This document shows positions 44,469-52,228 of a stretch of 64,000 nucleotides of DNA, in pieces (within the stretch, counting starts at the first letter, position 1; each line of letters starts with the position of its first letter). The translations under genes were made by a program, and so were the position numbers. Below the pieces are notes generated by a model that was not told where the DNA came from, did no database searches, and saw only the letters and a program-made list of their open reading frames with translations. The DNA is from Maritimibacter sp. (GTDB lineage: Bacteria > Pseudomonadota > Alphaproteobacteria > Rhodobacterales > Rhodobacteraceae), in assembly GCA_011389895.1 (NCBI GenBank), contig JAABTN010000001.1:62001-126000 (forward strand), written 5' to 3'.

Positions 44469-45607
44469 TCGGTCAGCACCACGCCAGCGGATGATCTGAA
44501 GCTGAGCCAGATCTTGTCTTCCCATGTGAAATCACGGCGCGACAGGCGGGTGGCATTGGTCATCGAGGCCTTGACCATCTGCCCCCCCGGCAATTCGACG
44601 TGATAGGTCGACAGGTTGCCGAGATAGCCGATGTCGATGATCGTGCCTTCGACGACATTGTCGCGGTCCTCGGGCGGTTCGGACGAAACGCGGATTTTCT
44701 CTGGGCGAATGGCGAATGTCACCGATGCGCCGGTCTCAAGCGAAAGGTCACATTCCGAAACCTCGATGGGCGCGCTGCCTTCGCCATAGTCGATCGAATA
44801 GGTGCCATCGCCACGCGCGGTGGCGGTGCCGCGAAACAGGTTCACGTCCCCGATGAAATCGGCGACATAAGTGCTCGCGGGCGTCTCGTAGATATGGGCG
44901 GGGGTATCGACCTGCTTGATCTTGCCATGGTCCATGACCGCCACGCGCGAGGCGACAGTCATCGCCTCTTCCTGATCGTGTGTGACGATGACGAAGGTGG
45001 TGCCGGTCTTTTCCTGGATATCCATCAACTCGAACTGGGTCTCTTCGCGCAGCTTCTTGTCGAGCGCGCCGAGAGGTTCGTCCAGCAGAAGGAGTTTAGG
45101 GGCCTTGGCCAGCGCGCGGGCCAGCGCGACGCGTTGCCGTTGCCCGCCCGAGATTTGGTGCGGTTTGCGCTTTGCGAACCGGTCAAGCCGCGTGAGGCGC
45201 AGCATTTCTTCGACACGGGCCGGGATCTCGTCCTTCGCCATGTCCGAGCGCTTCAGCCCGAAGGCGATGTTGTCCCAGACCGACAGGTGCGGAAACAGCG
45301 CATAGCTTTGAAACATCATGTTCACGGGGCGCAGGTTTGGCGGCACCCGCGCGATGTCGCGCCCGTCCAATTCAATGGTGCCCTCGGTCGGCGTCTCGAA
45401 ACCCGCGAGCATCCGCATGATCGTGGTCTTGCCACAGCCCGACGGGCCGAGCAGGGCGAAAAATTCGCGTTCGTAAATGTCGATGGTCAGGTCGTCGATC
45501 GCGGTGAAATCACCGAAACGCTTCGTGACATTGGCGAAACGGATCAGCGGTTTGGCGTCCGGGTCGGTCCACGGGGCAAACACGTCTTGCGGATTGGAGT
45601 GCGCCAT
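44465..45607 (-). CDS. potA: Polyamine ABC transporter ATP-binding protein
   Basis: A 380-residue ATPase: Walker A GPSGCGKTT, signature ISGGQRQRVALARAL, Walker B LLLLDEPLGALD, then a C-terminal TOBE domain (RPEKIRVSS onward). It powers the PotH/PotI permeases; PotA or PotG would both fit. It is separated from the binding-protein gene by 64 bases that contain a strong hairpin. Confidence 0.93.
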   Translation of the reverse strand: MAHSNPQDVFAPWTDPDAKPLIRFANVTKRFGDFTAIDDLTIDIYEREFFALLGPSGCGKTTIMRMLAGFETPTEGTIELDGRDIARVPPNLRPVNMMFQSYALFPHLSVWDNIAFGLKRSDMAKDEIPARVEEMLRLTRLDRFAKRKPHQISGGQRQRVALARALAKAPKLLLLDEPLGALDKKLREETQFELMDIQEKTGTTFVIVTHDQEEAMTVASRVAVMDHGKIKQVDTPAHIYETPASTYVADFIGDVNLFRGTATARGDGTYSIDYGEGSAPIEVSECDLSLETGASVTFAIRPEKIRVSSEPPEDRDNVVEGTIIDIGYLGNLSTYHVELPGGQMVKASMTNATRLSRRDFTWEDKIWLSFRSSAGVVLTE

Positions 45608-45626
45608 TTTTTCCCTCGATGCGTAC

Positions 45627-45654
45627 CCCCTGCCCGCAGGGTCGCGGGCAGGGG
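45627..45654 (-). other. Intra-operon hairpin between potF and potA
   Basis: CCCCTGCCCGC (45627-45637) and GCGGGCAGGGG (45644-45654) form a perfect 11-bp GC stem with a six-base loop. It has no T-run. It lies between the binding-protein gene and the rest of the same operon, where such stems usually protect the upstream message from decay or cause partial termination, giving more binding protein than transporter. Confidence 0.75.
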
Positions 45655-45671
45655 CGATGTCACGTTCGGGT

Positions 45672-46754
45672 TCAGGTGCCCGATTTGATCGAGGTCCAAA
45701 GACGCGTCACGGTGCGCTGGGTCCGGAGCGGATAGGGGCGGGTCGTGAACAGGTTGTCCAACGTCGCCTCGTCCGGGTAGATGGCCGGATCACCGATCAC
45801 GTCGTCAAGCAACAGCGGCTGCGAGGCCTTGTTGCCGTTGGCGTAATAGACGTAATTCGACGCGGCGGCCATGTTCTCGGGGTCCATGATGAAATTCAGG
45901 AACGTATGGGCCCCTTCCGGGTTCGGCGCATCGACCGGGATCGCCATCTGGTCGAACCACATCTGTGCGCCTTCTTTCGGTGCGTTGTAGGCGATCACGT
46001 TGCCGTTGTCGGCCTCGGCCGCCCGGTCGCGCGCCTGAAGCACATCGCCGGACCAGCCGACCGCGACGCAGATTTCACCATTTGCCAGCGCTTCGATGTA
46101 TTCGGATGAATGGAATTTCTGGATATAGGGGCGGATCGGCTCGAACACTTCGCCCGCCATGGCGATGACGTCTTCGTCATGGCTGTCGGGGTTTTCGCCG
46201 ATATATTTCAACGCCGCCGGGATCATTTCCGCCGGGGCATCGAGGAAATGCACGCCGCATTCGGCGAGTTTTTCCATGTTCGCGGGATCGAAGACGAGAG
46301 ACCAGCTGTCGATCGGGGCGTCTTCGCCCAGAAGCTCCTGCACCTTGCCGACGTTCACGCCAAGGCCGGTGGTGCCCCACATGTAGTTGATCGAATACTC
46401 GTTGCCGGGGTCGTATTGATCGGTGCGCGAGCTGATCACATCCCACATGTTGTCAAGGTTCGGGAGCTTGGATTTGTCCAGCTTCTGGAAGGCACCGGCC
46501 GAGATCTGGCGTTGCAGGAAGGTGCCGGTCGGCACGACGACATCGTAGCCAGAGCCGCCCGCGAGCATCTTGGTTTCAAGCAGCTCGTTGGAATCGAACA
46601 CATCGTAGATGAGATCGATGCCGGTTTCCTCTTCGAACTTGGTCAAAAGCGACTCGTCGATGTAGTCTGACCAGTTGTAGACGCGCACTTCATCGGCCAT
46701 CGCGGCCGGGGCCGACAGGGCTGTCGCTGCAAAGAGCAGGGTTTTAAGTTTCAT
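45672..46754 (-). CDS. potF: Periplasmic polyamine (putrescine) binding protein
   Basis: A 360-residue solute-binding protein with a Sec signal (residues 1-20, ending APAAMA). The mature start DEVRVYNWSDYIDESLL is the PotD/PotF hallmark, and TGTFLQRQISAGAFQKLDKSKLPN and LGVNVGKV match PotF. The ligand is putrescine or spermidine; the gamma-glutamylputrescine genes in the operon favour putrescine. It is the first gene of the operon, and a perfect 12-base palindrome lies about 50 bases upstream. Confidence 0.94.
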   Translation of the reverse strand: MKLKTLLFAATALSAPAAMADEVRVYNWSDYIDESLLTKFEEETGIDLIYDVFDSNELLETKMLAGGSGYDVVVPTGTFLQRQISAGAFQKLDKSKLPNLDNMWDVISSRTDQYDPGNEYSINYMWGTTGLGVNVGKVQELLGEDAPIDSWSLVFDPANMEKLAECGVHFLDAPAEMIPAALKYIGENPDSHDEDVIAMAGEVFEPIRPYIQKFHSSEYIEALANGEICVAVGWSGDVLQARDRAAEADNGNVIAYNAPKEGAQMWFDQMAIPVDAPNPEGAHTFLNFIMDPENMAAASNYVYYANGNKASQPLLLDDVIGDPAIYPDEATLDNLFTTRPYPLRTQRTVTRLWTSIKSGT

Positions 46755-46803
46755 GTTTGCCTTCCTGTTGGGTTCAATGGGAGTCGCGCTCCCTTAACGC
46801 GGT

Positions 46804-46815
46804 ATTTGATCAAAT
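46804..46815. promoter_or_regulatory. Palindromic operator upstream of potF
   Basis: ATTTGATCAAAT is a perfect 12-base palindrome 50 bases before the potF start. Matching sites lie upstream of the GntR gene and the aminotransferase gene, so it is the probable binding site of the GntR/FCD regulator. Confidence 0.75.
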
Positions 46816-47146
46816 TCCTGAATATCCCGCAATGGTAATGTTGCGCGGGCCTCCTGTAACACCCGAACGCTGCCTGTCCCGATCCGCGCCCTGCGCCCGC
46901 CCGGTCCGAACGCACGCTCCGACGCCGGGAACAAACATGATCGGGCCCTGCGCATATTCGATCTGAATGGGAAAGTTTCAAGCCCTTATGGATGCGGCCC
47001 GCGAGATGGCGCCAACACCCTGACAAGACATGAGAAATCGGCCGCTCGGGATTTTCCGCGACGCCGCGCGTCCGGCCAACCGATCCGACGTGCCAAGGGG
47101 GAGGCTTCTCCTTGGCTGGCCAGGCTCCGGCCCCCGCCGCAAAGCG

Positions 47147-47156
47147 TTTGATCAAA
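47147..47156. promoter_or_regulatory. Palindromic operator upstream of the GntR gene
   Basis: TTTGATCAAA is a perfect palindrome about 70 bases before the regulator start. It shares its core with the potF and aminotransferase sites, which suggests autoregulation. Confidence 0.7.
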
Positions 47157-47225
47157 ACCATGTCCGCGCGCTAAGGTGCCCGGCATGCGATGGGCCCTGC
47201 GCCCGGTTTTCGACTGCGGACACAG

Positions 47226-47894
47226 ATGAACCACGACCCTGCCAAGCTGCCCGACCACGAACGCGCATACCGTGGTGTTCGCGACATGATCTTGCACGGT
47301 GAACTGGCACCAGGACAGCCCGTCACGATTCAGGGCCTTGTCGACCAGATGGGTCTTGGCATGACGCCGGTGCGCGAAGCGATTCGCAGGTTGACCAGCC
47401 GCGGGGCGCTGGAATTCAAAGGCAATCGACGGGTCTGCGTGCCCGAGATGGATGCCGACACCTACGGCGAATTGGCATTCGTGCGTTTGTCGGTGGAACC
47501 CGAGCTGGCGCGCCGGGCGGTCAAATTTCTGGATTCAAACAAGATTTCCGTTCTGGAAGCGCTTGATGCCGATGTTGATGCGGCCATCGAGCGGGGTGAT
47601 GTGCGCGGCTATCTGGAAAGCAACCGGTTGTTTCACACCCGCCTTTATGAGGCCTCCGGTGCCGAGGTTTTGTTGGCCATTTCCGAGATGCTCTGGCTGC
47701 GCTCCGGGCCATCGCTTCGGGTCATGCTGGGGCGGGCGGGCACCGCCAACCTGCCCGACATGCACCGCGAGGCGCTCTCGGCGATGCGCGCGGGTGATGC
47801 CGATGGTGTCGCGGCGGCGATCCGGGGCGACATCGAACAGGGCATTGCACAAGTGCAGGCCTCGCTTTCGGTTGCCGGTGGCCCGGGTGGCTGA
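47226..47894 (+). CDS. GntR-family (FCD) transcriptional regulator of the polyamine genes
   Basis: A 222-residue regulator: N-terminal GntR winged helix (YRGVRDMILHGELAPGQ, then MGLGMTPVREAIRRLTSRGAL) and a C-terminal all-helical FCD ligand domain, with likely metal-binding histidines in NRLFHTRLYEASG and DMHREALSAMRAGD. I use the ATG at 47226; the frame is open further up but without a better site. It sits between the two arms of the polyamine island, with palindromes upstream of all three transcription units. A polyamine or a breakdown product is the likely effector. Confidence 0.9.
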   Translation: MNHDPAKLPDHERAYRGVRDMILHGELAPGQPVTIQGLVDQMGLGMTPVREAIRRLTSRGALEFKGNRRVCVPEMDADTYGELAFVRLSVEPELARRAVKFLDSNKISVLEALDADVDAAIERGDVRGYLESNRLFHTRLYEASGAEVLLAISEMLWLRSGPSLRVMLGRAGTANLPDMHREALSAMRAGDADGVAAAIRGDIEQGIAQVQASLSVAGGPGG

Positions 47895-47918
47895 CGATCC
47901 GCGCGTTGACAGCCCAAA

Positions 47919-47930
47919 ATTTGATCATAT
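47919..47930. promoter_or_regulatory. Palindromic operator upstream of the aminotransferase gene
   Basis: ATTTGATCATAT differs by one base from the potF site. A TTGACA hexamer (47906-47911) lies just before it, so the operator would cover the -10 region of this promoter and repress it. Confidence 0.72.
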
Positions 47931-47965
47931 TGTGAGCGCCAGTTTTCCCTATGCCGGAGGGCGCC

Positions 47966-49363
47966 ATGAACAAGATCACGAATCATATGCCGACTGCCGA
48001 GTTGCAGGCGCTGGACGCTGCGCATCACATGCACCCGTTCACCGCCAACGCCGATCTCGCAAAGCGCGGCGCGCGAATCATCACGCAGGCGGACGGGGTG
48101 ACGCTGACTGACAGCGAAGGCGAAAAGATCCTCGACGCGATGGCCGGTCTTTGGTGCGTGAACATCGGCTACGGGCGTGACGAGCTTGCCGATGCCGCCG
48201 CGCGCCAGATGAAGGAGCTGCCCTATTACAACACCTTCTTCATGTCCTCGCATGTGCCCGCGATCGCCCTTGCCGACAAGCTTGCAGACCTTGCGCCCGG
48301 GGATCTGAACCACGTCTTTTTCGCCTCGGGCGGGTCCGAGGCCAACGACACCAACATCCGGCTGGTGCGCAGGTATTGGGACCTGATGGGCAAGCCCGGC
48401 AAGAAAACCATCATCTCGCGCAAGAACGCCTACCACGGAACCTCGATGGGGGCGGCCAGCTTGGGTGGTATGCAGGGGATGCACGCGCAGGGTGGCATGC
48501 CGATCCCGGATATCGTGCATATCGGCCAACCCTACTGGTATCTCGAAGGTGGGGACATGAGCCCGGAGGACTTCGGCCTGATGCGCGCGCACGAGCTTGA
48601 GGCAAAGATCGACGAGCTGGGTGAAGACCGGGTCGCGGCCTTCATCGCCGAGCCGATACAGGGCGCGGGCGGTGTAATCATTCCGCCCGACAGCTATTGG
48701 CCCGAGATCAGCCGCATCTGCGCCGAGCGTGATATCCTTTTGATCGCGGACGAGGTGATCACCGGCTTTGGGCGCACCGGCGAATGGTTCGGGACCGAAT
48801 ACTACGGGCTGGCCCCCGACATCATGACAATCGCCAAGGGGTTATCGTCCGGCTACGCACCTATTGGCGGCTCGATGGTGTCCGACAAGGTTGCCGCGGT
48901 GATCGGGCGGGATGAATTTACCCATGGCTACACTTACTCTGGCCACCCCGTCGCCGCCGCCGTTGCATTGGAGAACCTGCGCCTTCTCGAAGAGGAAAAG
49001 ATCGTCGAGACGGTTCGGAACGACACCGGGCCCTATCTTGCCGACAAATGGCATCAGCTTGCCGATCATCCCTTTGTCGGGGAGACCACGATTGTCGGCA
49101 TGATGGCCTCTCTCGCCCTGACGGCGGATAAATCGGTGCGCAAACCGTTCAAATCCGATGCGGGAACGGTGGGGTTCATGACCCGTGAGCGGTGCTTTGG
49201 CAACAACCTGATCATGCGTCACGTGGCCGACCGGATGATCATCGCCCCGCCGTTGGTGATGACGCGCGCGGATATCGATACGCTGTTTGAACGGGCGGTG
49301 ATGTCGCTGGATCAGGCGTTTGAGGACGTGAAAGAGGCGGGACTTCTGGAAACGGCCGACTGA
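47966..49363 (+). CDS. spuC: Class III aminotransferase (putrescine:pyruvate type)
   Basis: A 465-residue PLP enzyme of the omega-aminotransferase group. It has ASGGSEANDTNIRLVRRYW, the aspartate in LLIADEVITGFGRTG, and the PLP lysine in TIAKGLSSGYAPIG (about residue 290). Sequence and context match SpuC, which transfers the amino group of putrescine to pyruvate. I use the ATG at 47966 after GGAGG; an earlier in-frame ATG at 47951 would overlap that site. It is followed by a second FAD oxidase. Confidence 0.88.
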   Translation: MNKITNHMPTAELQALDAAHHMHPFTANADLAKRGARIITQADGVTLTDSEGEKILDAMAGLWCVNIGYGRDELADAAARQMKELPYYNTFFMSSHVPAIALADKLADLAPGDLNHVFFASGGSEANDTNIRLVRRYWDLMGKPGKKTIISRKNAYHGTSMGAASLGGMQGMHAQGGMPIPDIVHIGQPYWYLEGGDMSPEDFGLMRAHELEAKIDELGEDRVAAFIAEPIQGAGGVIIPPDSYWPEISRICAERDILLIADEVITGFGRTGEWFGTEYYGLAPDIMTIAKGLSSGYAPIGGSMVSDKVAAVIGRDEFTHGYTYSGHPVAAAVALENLRLLEEEKIVETVRNDTGPYLADKWHQLADHPFVGETTIVGMMASLALTADKSVRKPFKSDAGTVGFMTRERCFGNNLIMRHVADRMIIAPPLVMTRADIDTLFERAVMSLDQAFEDVKEAGLLETAD

Positions 49364-49381
49364 TCAGGCAGGCAGGCGGGC

Positions 49382-50680
49382 ATGGATATTCTGACGGTAA
49401 ACGACCGGCCGGGAAGGTACCCGTCATCGGTGTATGCCGCCTCGACCGAAGCGCTCGCGCCGTGCCCGCCCGCGACAGGCGATCTGCGCGCGGATGTCGT
49501 GGTGATTGGGTCCGGGTATACCGGGCTGTCTGCCGCGCTTCACATGGCCGAAGCCGGGCTGGATGTCTGCGTGCTCGAAGCACAGCGCATTGGCTTCGGG
49601 GCGTCGGGGCGCAATGGCGGGCAGGTCGGAACCGGGCAACGGCTGGACCAGGACGCGTTGGAGGCGATGCTGGGCAAACCCCGCGCCCGCGATTTATGGG
49701 ATCTCGCGCAGGAAGCGGTTGAGATGACCAAGACGCTGGCGGTGAAACATGCGCCGGACGCCGGGTTCACGCCGGGCGTGATCCATGCCGATCACCGCGC
49801 CCGGTTCGTGGACGAAAGCCATGCCTATGTGCGCAAGTTGCAAGAGGATTATGGCCACGATCAAATCCGTGCGCTGGACCGCGACGCCCTGCGCGCGCTC
49901 TGCGCGTCCGATGCCTATCATGGCGGCTACATCGACATGGCCGCCGGGCATTTGCATCCGCTCGCCTATGCCTTCGGGCTGGCGCGTGCCGCCCTTGCGG
50001 CAGGCGCGCGCATTCACGAGACGTCGCGCGTCATCCGGGTGACCGACGGCCCCACGGTGGTGGTCGACACCGAAAGCGCCCGCATCCGGGCCGATCATGT
50101 TCTATGGGCCGCCAATGGATACCTCGGGCAGGCCGAACCACGGATCGCCACCCGGGTCATGCCGATCAACAATTTCATCGTGGCGACCAAACCGCTCGGC
50201 GATCTGGCGGCATCCATCCTGCCCGGAAACAACGCGGTGGCCGACAGCAAGTTCGTGATCAACTATTTCCGCTTGTCGCAAGAGGGCCGGATGCTGTTTG
50301 GCGGTGGCGAAAGCTATGGCTACCGCTTCCCCCGCGACATCGCATCCAAGGCGCGAAAACCTATGGTCGAGATCTTTCCGCAGCTCGCGGATGCAAGGAT
50401 CGATTATGCTTGGGGCGGGACGCTCGGGATCACGATGAACCGGATGCCGCATTTCGCCCGGCTTGGTCAGAACGTCCTTAGCGCCTCGGGGTTCTCGGGG
50501 CACGGCGTGGCCATGGCGACACTCGCGGGCCGGCTGGCGTCGGAGGCGGTCGCAGGACAAGCGGGGCGTTTCGACATCATGGCCGAGGTGCCGAGCCCGG
50601 GGTTTCCCGGCGGGATGGCCCTTCGCACGCCGCTTTTGATCGCCGGGATGCTCTGGTTTTCGCTGCGGGATCGGCTGTAG
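49382..50680 (+). CDS. FAD-dependent oxidoreductase (second PuuB-like)
   Basis: A 432-residue D-amino-acid-oxidase-fold enzyme related to the one at 40.1 kb. The FAD site is RADVVVIGSGYTGLSAALHM, with GFGASGRNGGQVGTGQ and the C-terminal FSGHGVAMATLAGRLA. It follows the aminotransferase by 18 bases. It may oxidise gamma-glutamylputrescine or another amine. Which of the two oxidases acts on which substrate cannot be told from sequence. Confidence 0.85.
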   Translation: MDILTVNDRPGRYPSSVYAASTEALAPCPPATGDLRADVVVIGSGYTGLSAALHMAEAGLDVCVLEAQRIGFGASGRNGGQVGTGQRLDQDALEAMLGKPRARDLWDLAQEAVEMTKTLAVKHAPDAGFTPGVIHADHRARFVDESHAYVRKLQEDYGHDQIRALDRDALRALCASDAYHGGYIDMAAGHLHPLAYAFGLARAALAAGARIHETSRVIRVTDGPTVVVDTESARIRADHVLWAANGYLGQAEPRIATRVMPINNFIVATKPLGDLAASILPGNNAVADSKFVINYFRLSQEGRMLFGGGESYGYRFPRDIASKARKPMVEIFPQLADARIDYAWGGTLGITMNRMPHFARLGQNVLSASGFSGHGVAMATLAGRLASEAVAGQAGRFDIMAEVPSPGFPGGMALRTPLLIAGMLWFSLRDRL

Positions 50681-50906
50681 CCGGGGCTGGATATCACTTT
50701 TCCAACATTTCCGGCATGTCTTTTGCGTAGATCATCCCGCACCTGCACAAAAACCGTGCGCGCCCGTGTTTCGCCCGTGTTTCGGGCCGCCCCGGCGCAG
50801 GGGGTCATTTGCACCTTGGCCGGTGTGCGCGTAAAACCCGACCCATCGGCTTGTCACCCCGCGACGGGGCTGTCGGCCATGGGGACAGGCGGGCGCGAGA
50901 TCCGGG

Positions 50907-52163
50907 ATGAATTACGATAAGATCGACAAGAAAGCCCGCAAGGTCATGGAGACGAATGATCGCGGGCTCTACACGGTGCCGACACAGGGCCTTTATCCCT
51001 ATCAATGGAACTGGGACAGCGCCTTTGCCGCCTGGGGGTTTTCCAGCTTCGATCCGAAACGCGCCTGGGCCGAGCTTGAGACGCTGTTCCAAGGGCAATG
51101 GGACACCGGGATGGTCCCCCATATCGTGTTTCACAAACAGGCCTATGGGTATTTCCCCGGCCCGGACGTCTGGGATATTCCGCGTATCCCGCATACCTCG
51201 GGCATTTCGCAGCCGCCGATCGCCGCCACCATGGCGCGCGCGGTCTTTGAAGCCGACAAGCATTACGGACGGGTGCATATGGAGCTTCTGTTCGGGCGGC
51301 TTGTCAGCTGGCATCGCTGGTGGATGCGCAACCGGGTCGAGGGGGGCATGGTCGCCATCACCCACCCGTGGGAAAGCGGGCGTGACAATGCCCCCGACTG
51401 GGATGCGGCGCTGATTAATGTCGACACCTCGCAGGTCGGCGAATACCACCGCTCGGACATCGACCATGTCGATGCCTCCATGCGCCCGTCACAACAGGAT
51501 TACGACCGCTACGTCGCGCTCGTGCAACTGGCCCGCGATGCAAATTGGGACGAGGCCGCCATTGCCGCACGCAGCCCGTTTCGCGTGGCGGACGTGGGTA
51601 TGACCTTTTTGTTTCTCCGGGCCTGCCGGGATCTTCTATCAATCGCGGCCGAGTTCGACCAAGGCACGGATGAAATCGAGGGCTGGATACAAACGCTGAA
51701 GCAAGGCGTGAAAGCCCATTGGAACGAGGCGCGGGGGCATTATGACAGCGTGAATTTGCGCACCGGGGCCTTCACCAACACCCTGACATCGGCGTCCTTC
51801 CTGAATTGGTATGCCGGTATCCGCGATGATCGGCAACTCAAGCATCTGCACCGCATCCTCGACCAGGTGCAATTCGGCGTCCCGTCGCTTGACCCGGAAA
51901 GCCCGCATTTCGATCAGCTTCGCTATTGGCGCGGGCCGGTCTGGGGCATGATGAATGCGCTCATAGGGGTCGGGCTGGCCGAGACCGGGCACACGGTGCT
52001 GGCCGAACGGTTGCGCAAGGATACCCAGCAATTGATCGCCGAACACGGGTTTTACGAATACTTCTGCCCGGTCGACGGGGCCGCCGCCGGTGGCGCGGCC
52101 TTCACATGGACGGCGGCCATATGGCTCACATGGGCGTCGCCCCATGCGAAAGGCCGGTTCTGA
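50907..52163 (+). CDS. Glycoside hydrolase, GH63 / mannosyl- or glucosylglycerate hydrolase-like
   Basis: A 418-residue cytosolic glycosidase of the alpha/alpha-barrel GH63 type. GLYPYQWNWDSAFAAWGF, the acid/base region THPWESGRDNAPDWD, the middle VDASMRPSQQDYDRYVAL and the C-terminal LRYWRGPVWGMMNALIGVGL match the mannosylglycerate/glucosylglycerate hydrolase group. These cleave compatible solutes. There is no signal peptide. It lies 226 bases after the FAD oxidase and 65 bases before the oxoprolinase-type gene. A solute-synthesis gene is not visible here. Confidence 0.78.
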   Translation: MNYDKIDKKARKVMETNDRGLYTVPTQGLYPYQWNWDSAFAAWGFSSFDPKRAWAELETLFQGQWDTGMVPHIVFHKQAYGYFPGPDVWDIPRIPHTSGISQPPIAATMARAVFEADKHYGRVHMELLFGRLVSWHRWWMRNRVEGGMVAITHPWESGRDNAPDWDAALINVDTSQVGEYHRSDIDHVDASMRPSQQDYDRYVALVQLARDANWDEAAIAARSPFRVADVGMTFLFLRACRDLLSIAAEFDQGTDEIEGWIQTLKQGVKAHWNEARGHYDSVNLRTGAFTNTLTSASFLNWYAGIRDDRQLKHLHRILDQVQFGVPSLDPESPHFDQLRYWRGPVWGMMNALIGVGLAETGHTVLAERLRKDTQQLIAEHGFYEYFCPVDGAAAGGAAFTWTAAIWLTWASPHAKGRF

Positions 52164-52228
52164 CCCCGTCTTCTGTTTGACAATGCACTGTCCTCGCCGC
52201 CTTATCCGGACAGCGACAGGGGGTCTGA

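Larger units (their letters stand above)
46755..47225. other. Divergent control region of the polyamine genes
   Basis: This 471-base gap separates the potF operon and the GntR gene. No convincing coding sequence is present; short frames have no sensible protein pattern. It carries two palindromes of the TTTGATCAAA type, one near each end. Confidence 0.75.

Noticed and set aside
46757-46966. 69-codon plus-strand frame in the polyamine control region
   Set aside because: No ribosome site and no protein-like pattern; it spans the operator near potF.
50761-50782. Direct repeat CGCCCGTGTTT twice in tandem
   Set aside because: Only two 11-base copies in non-coding GC-rich sequence; likely replication slippage without function.
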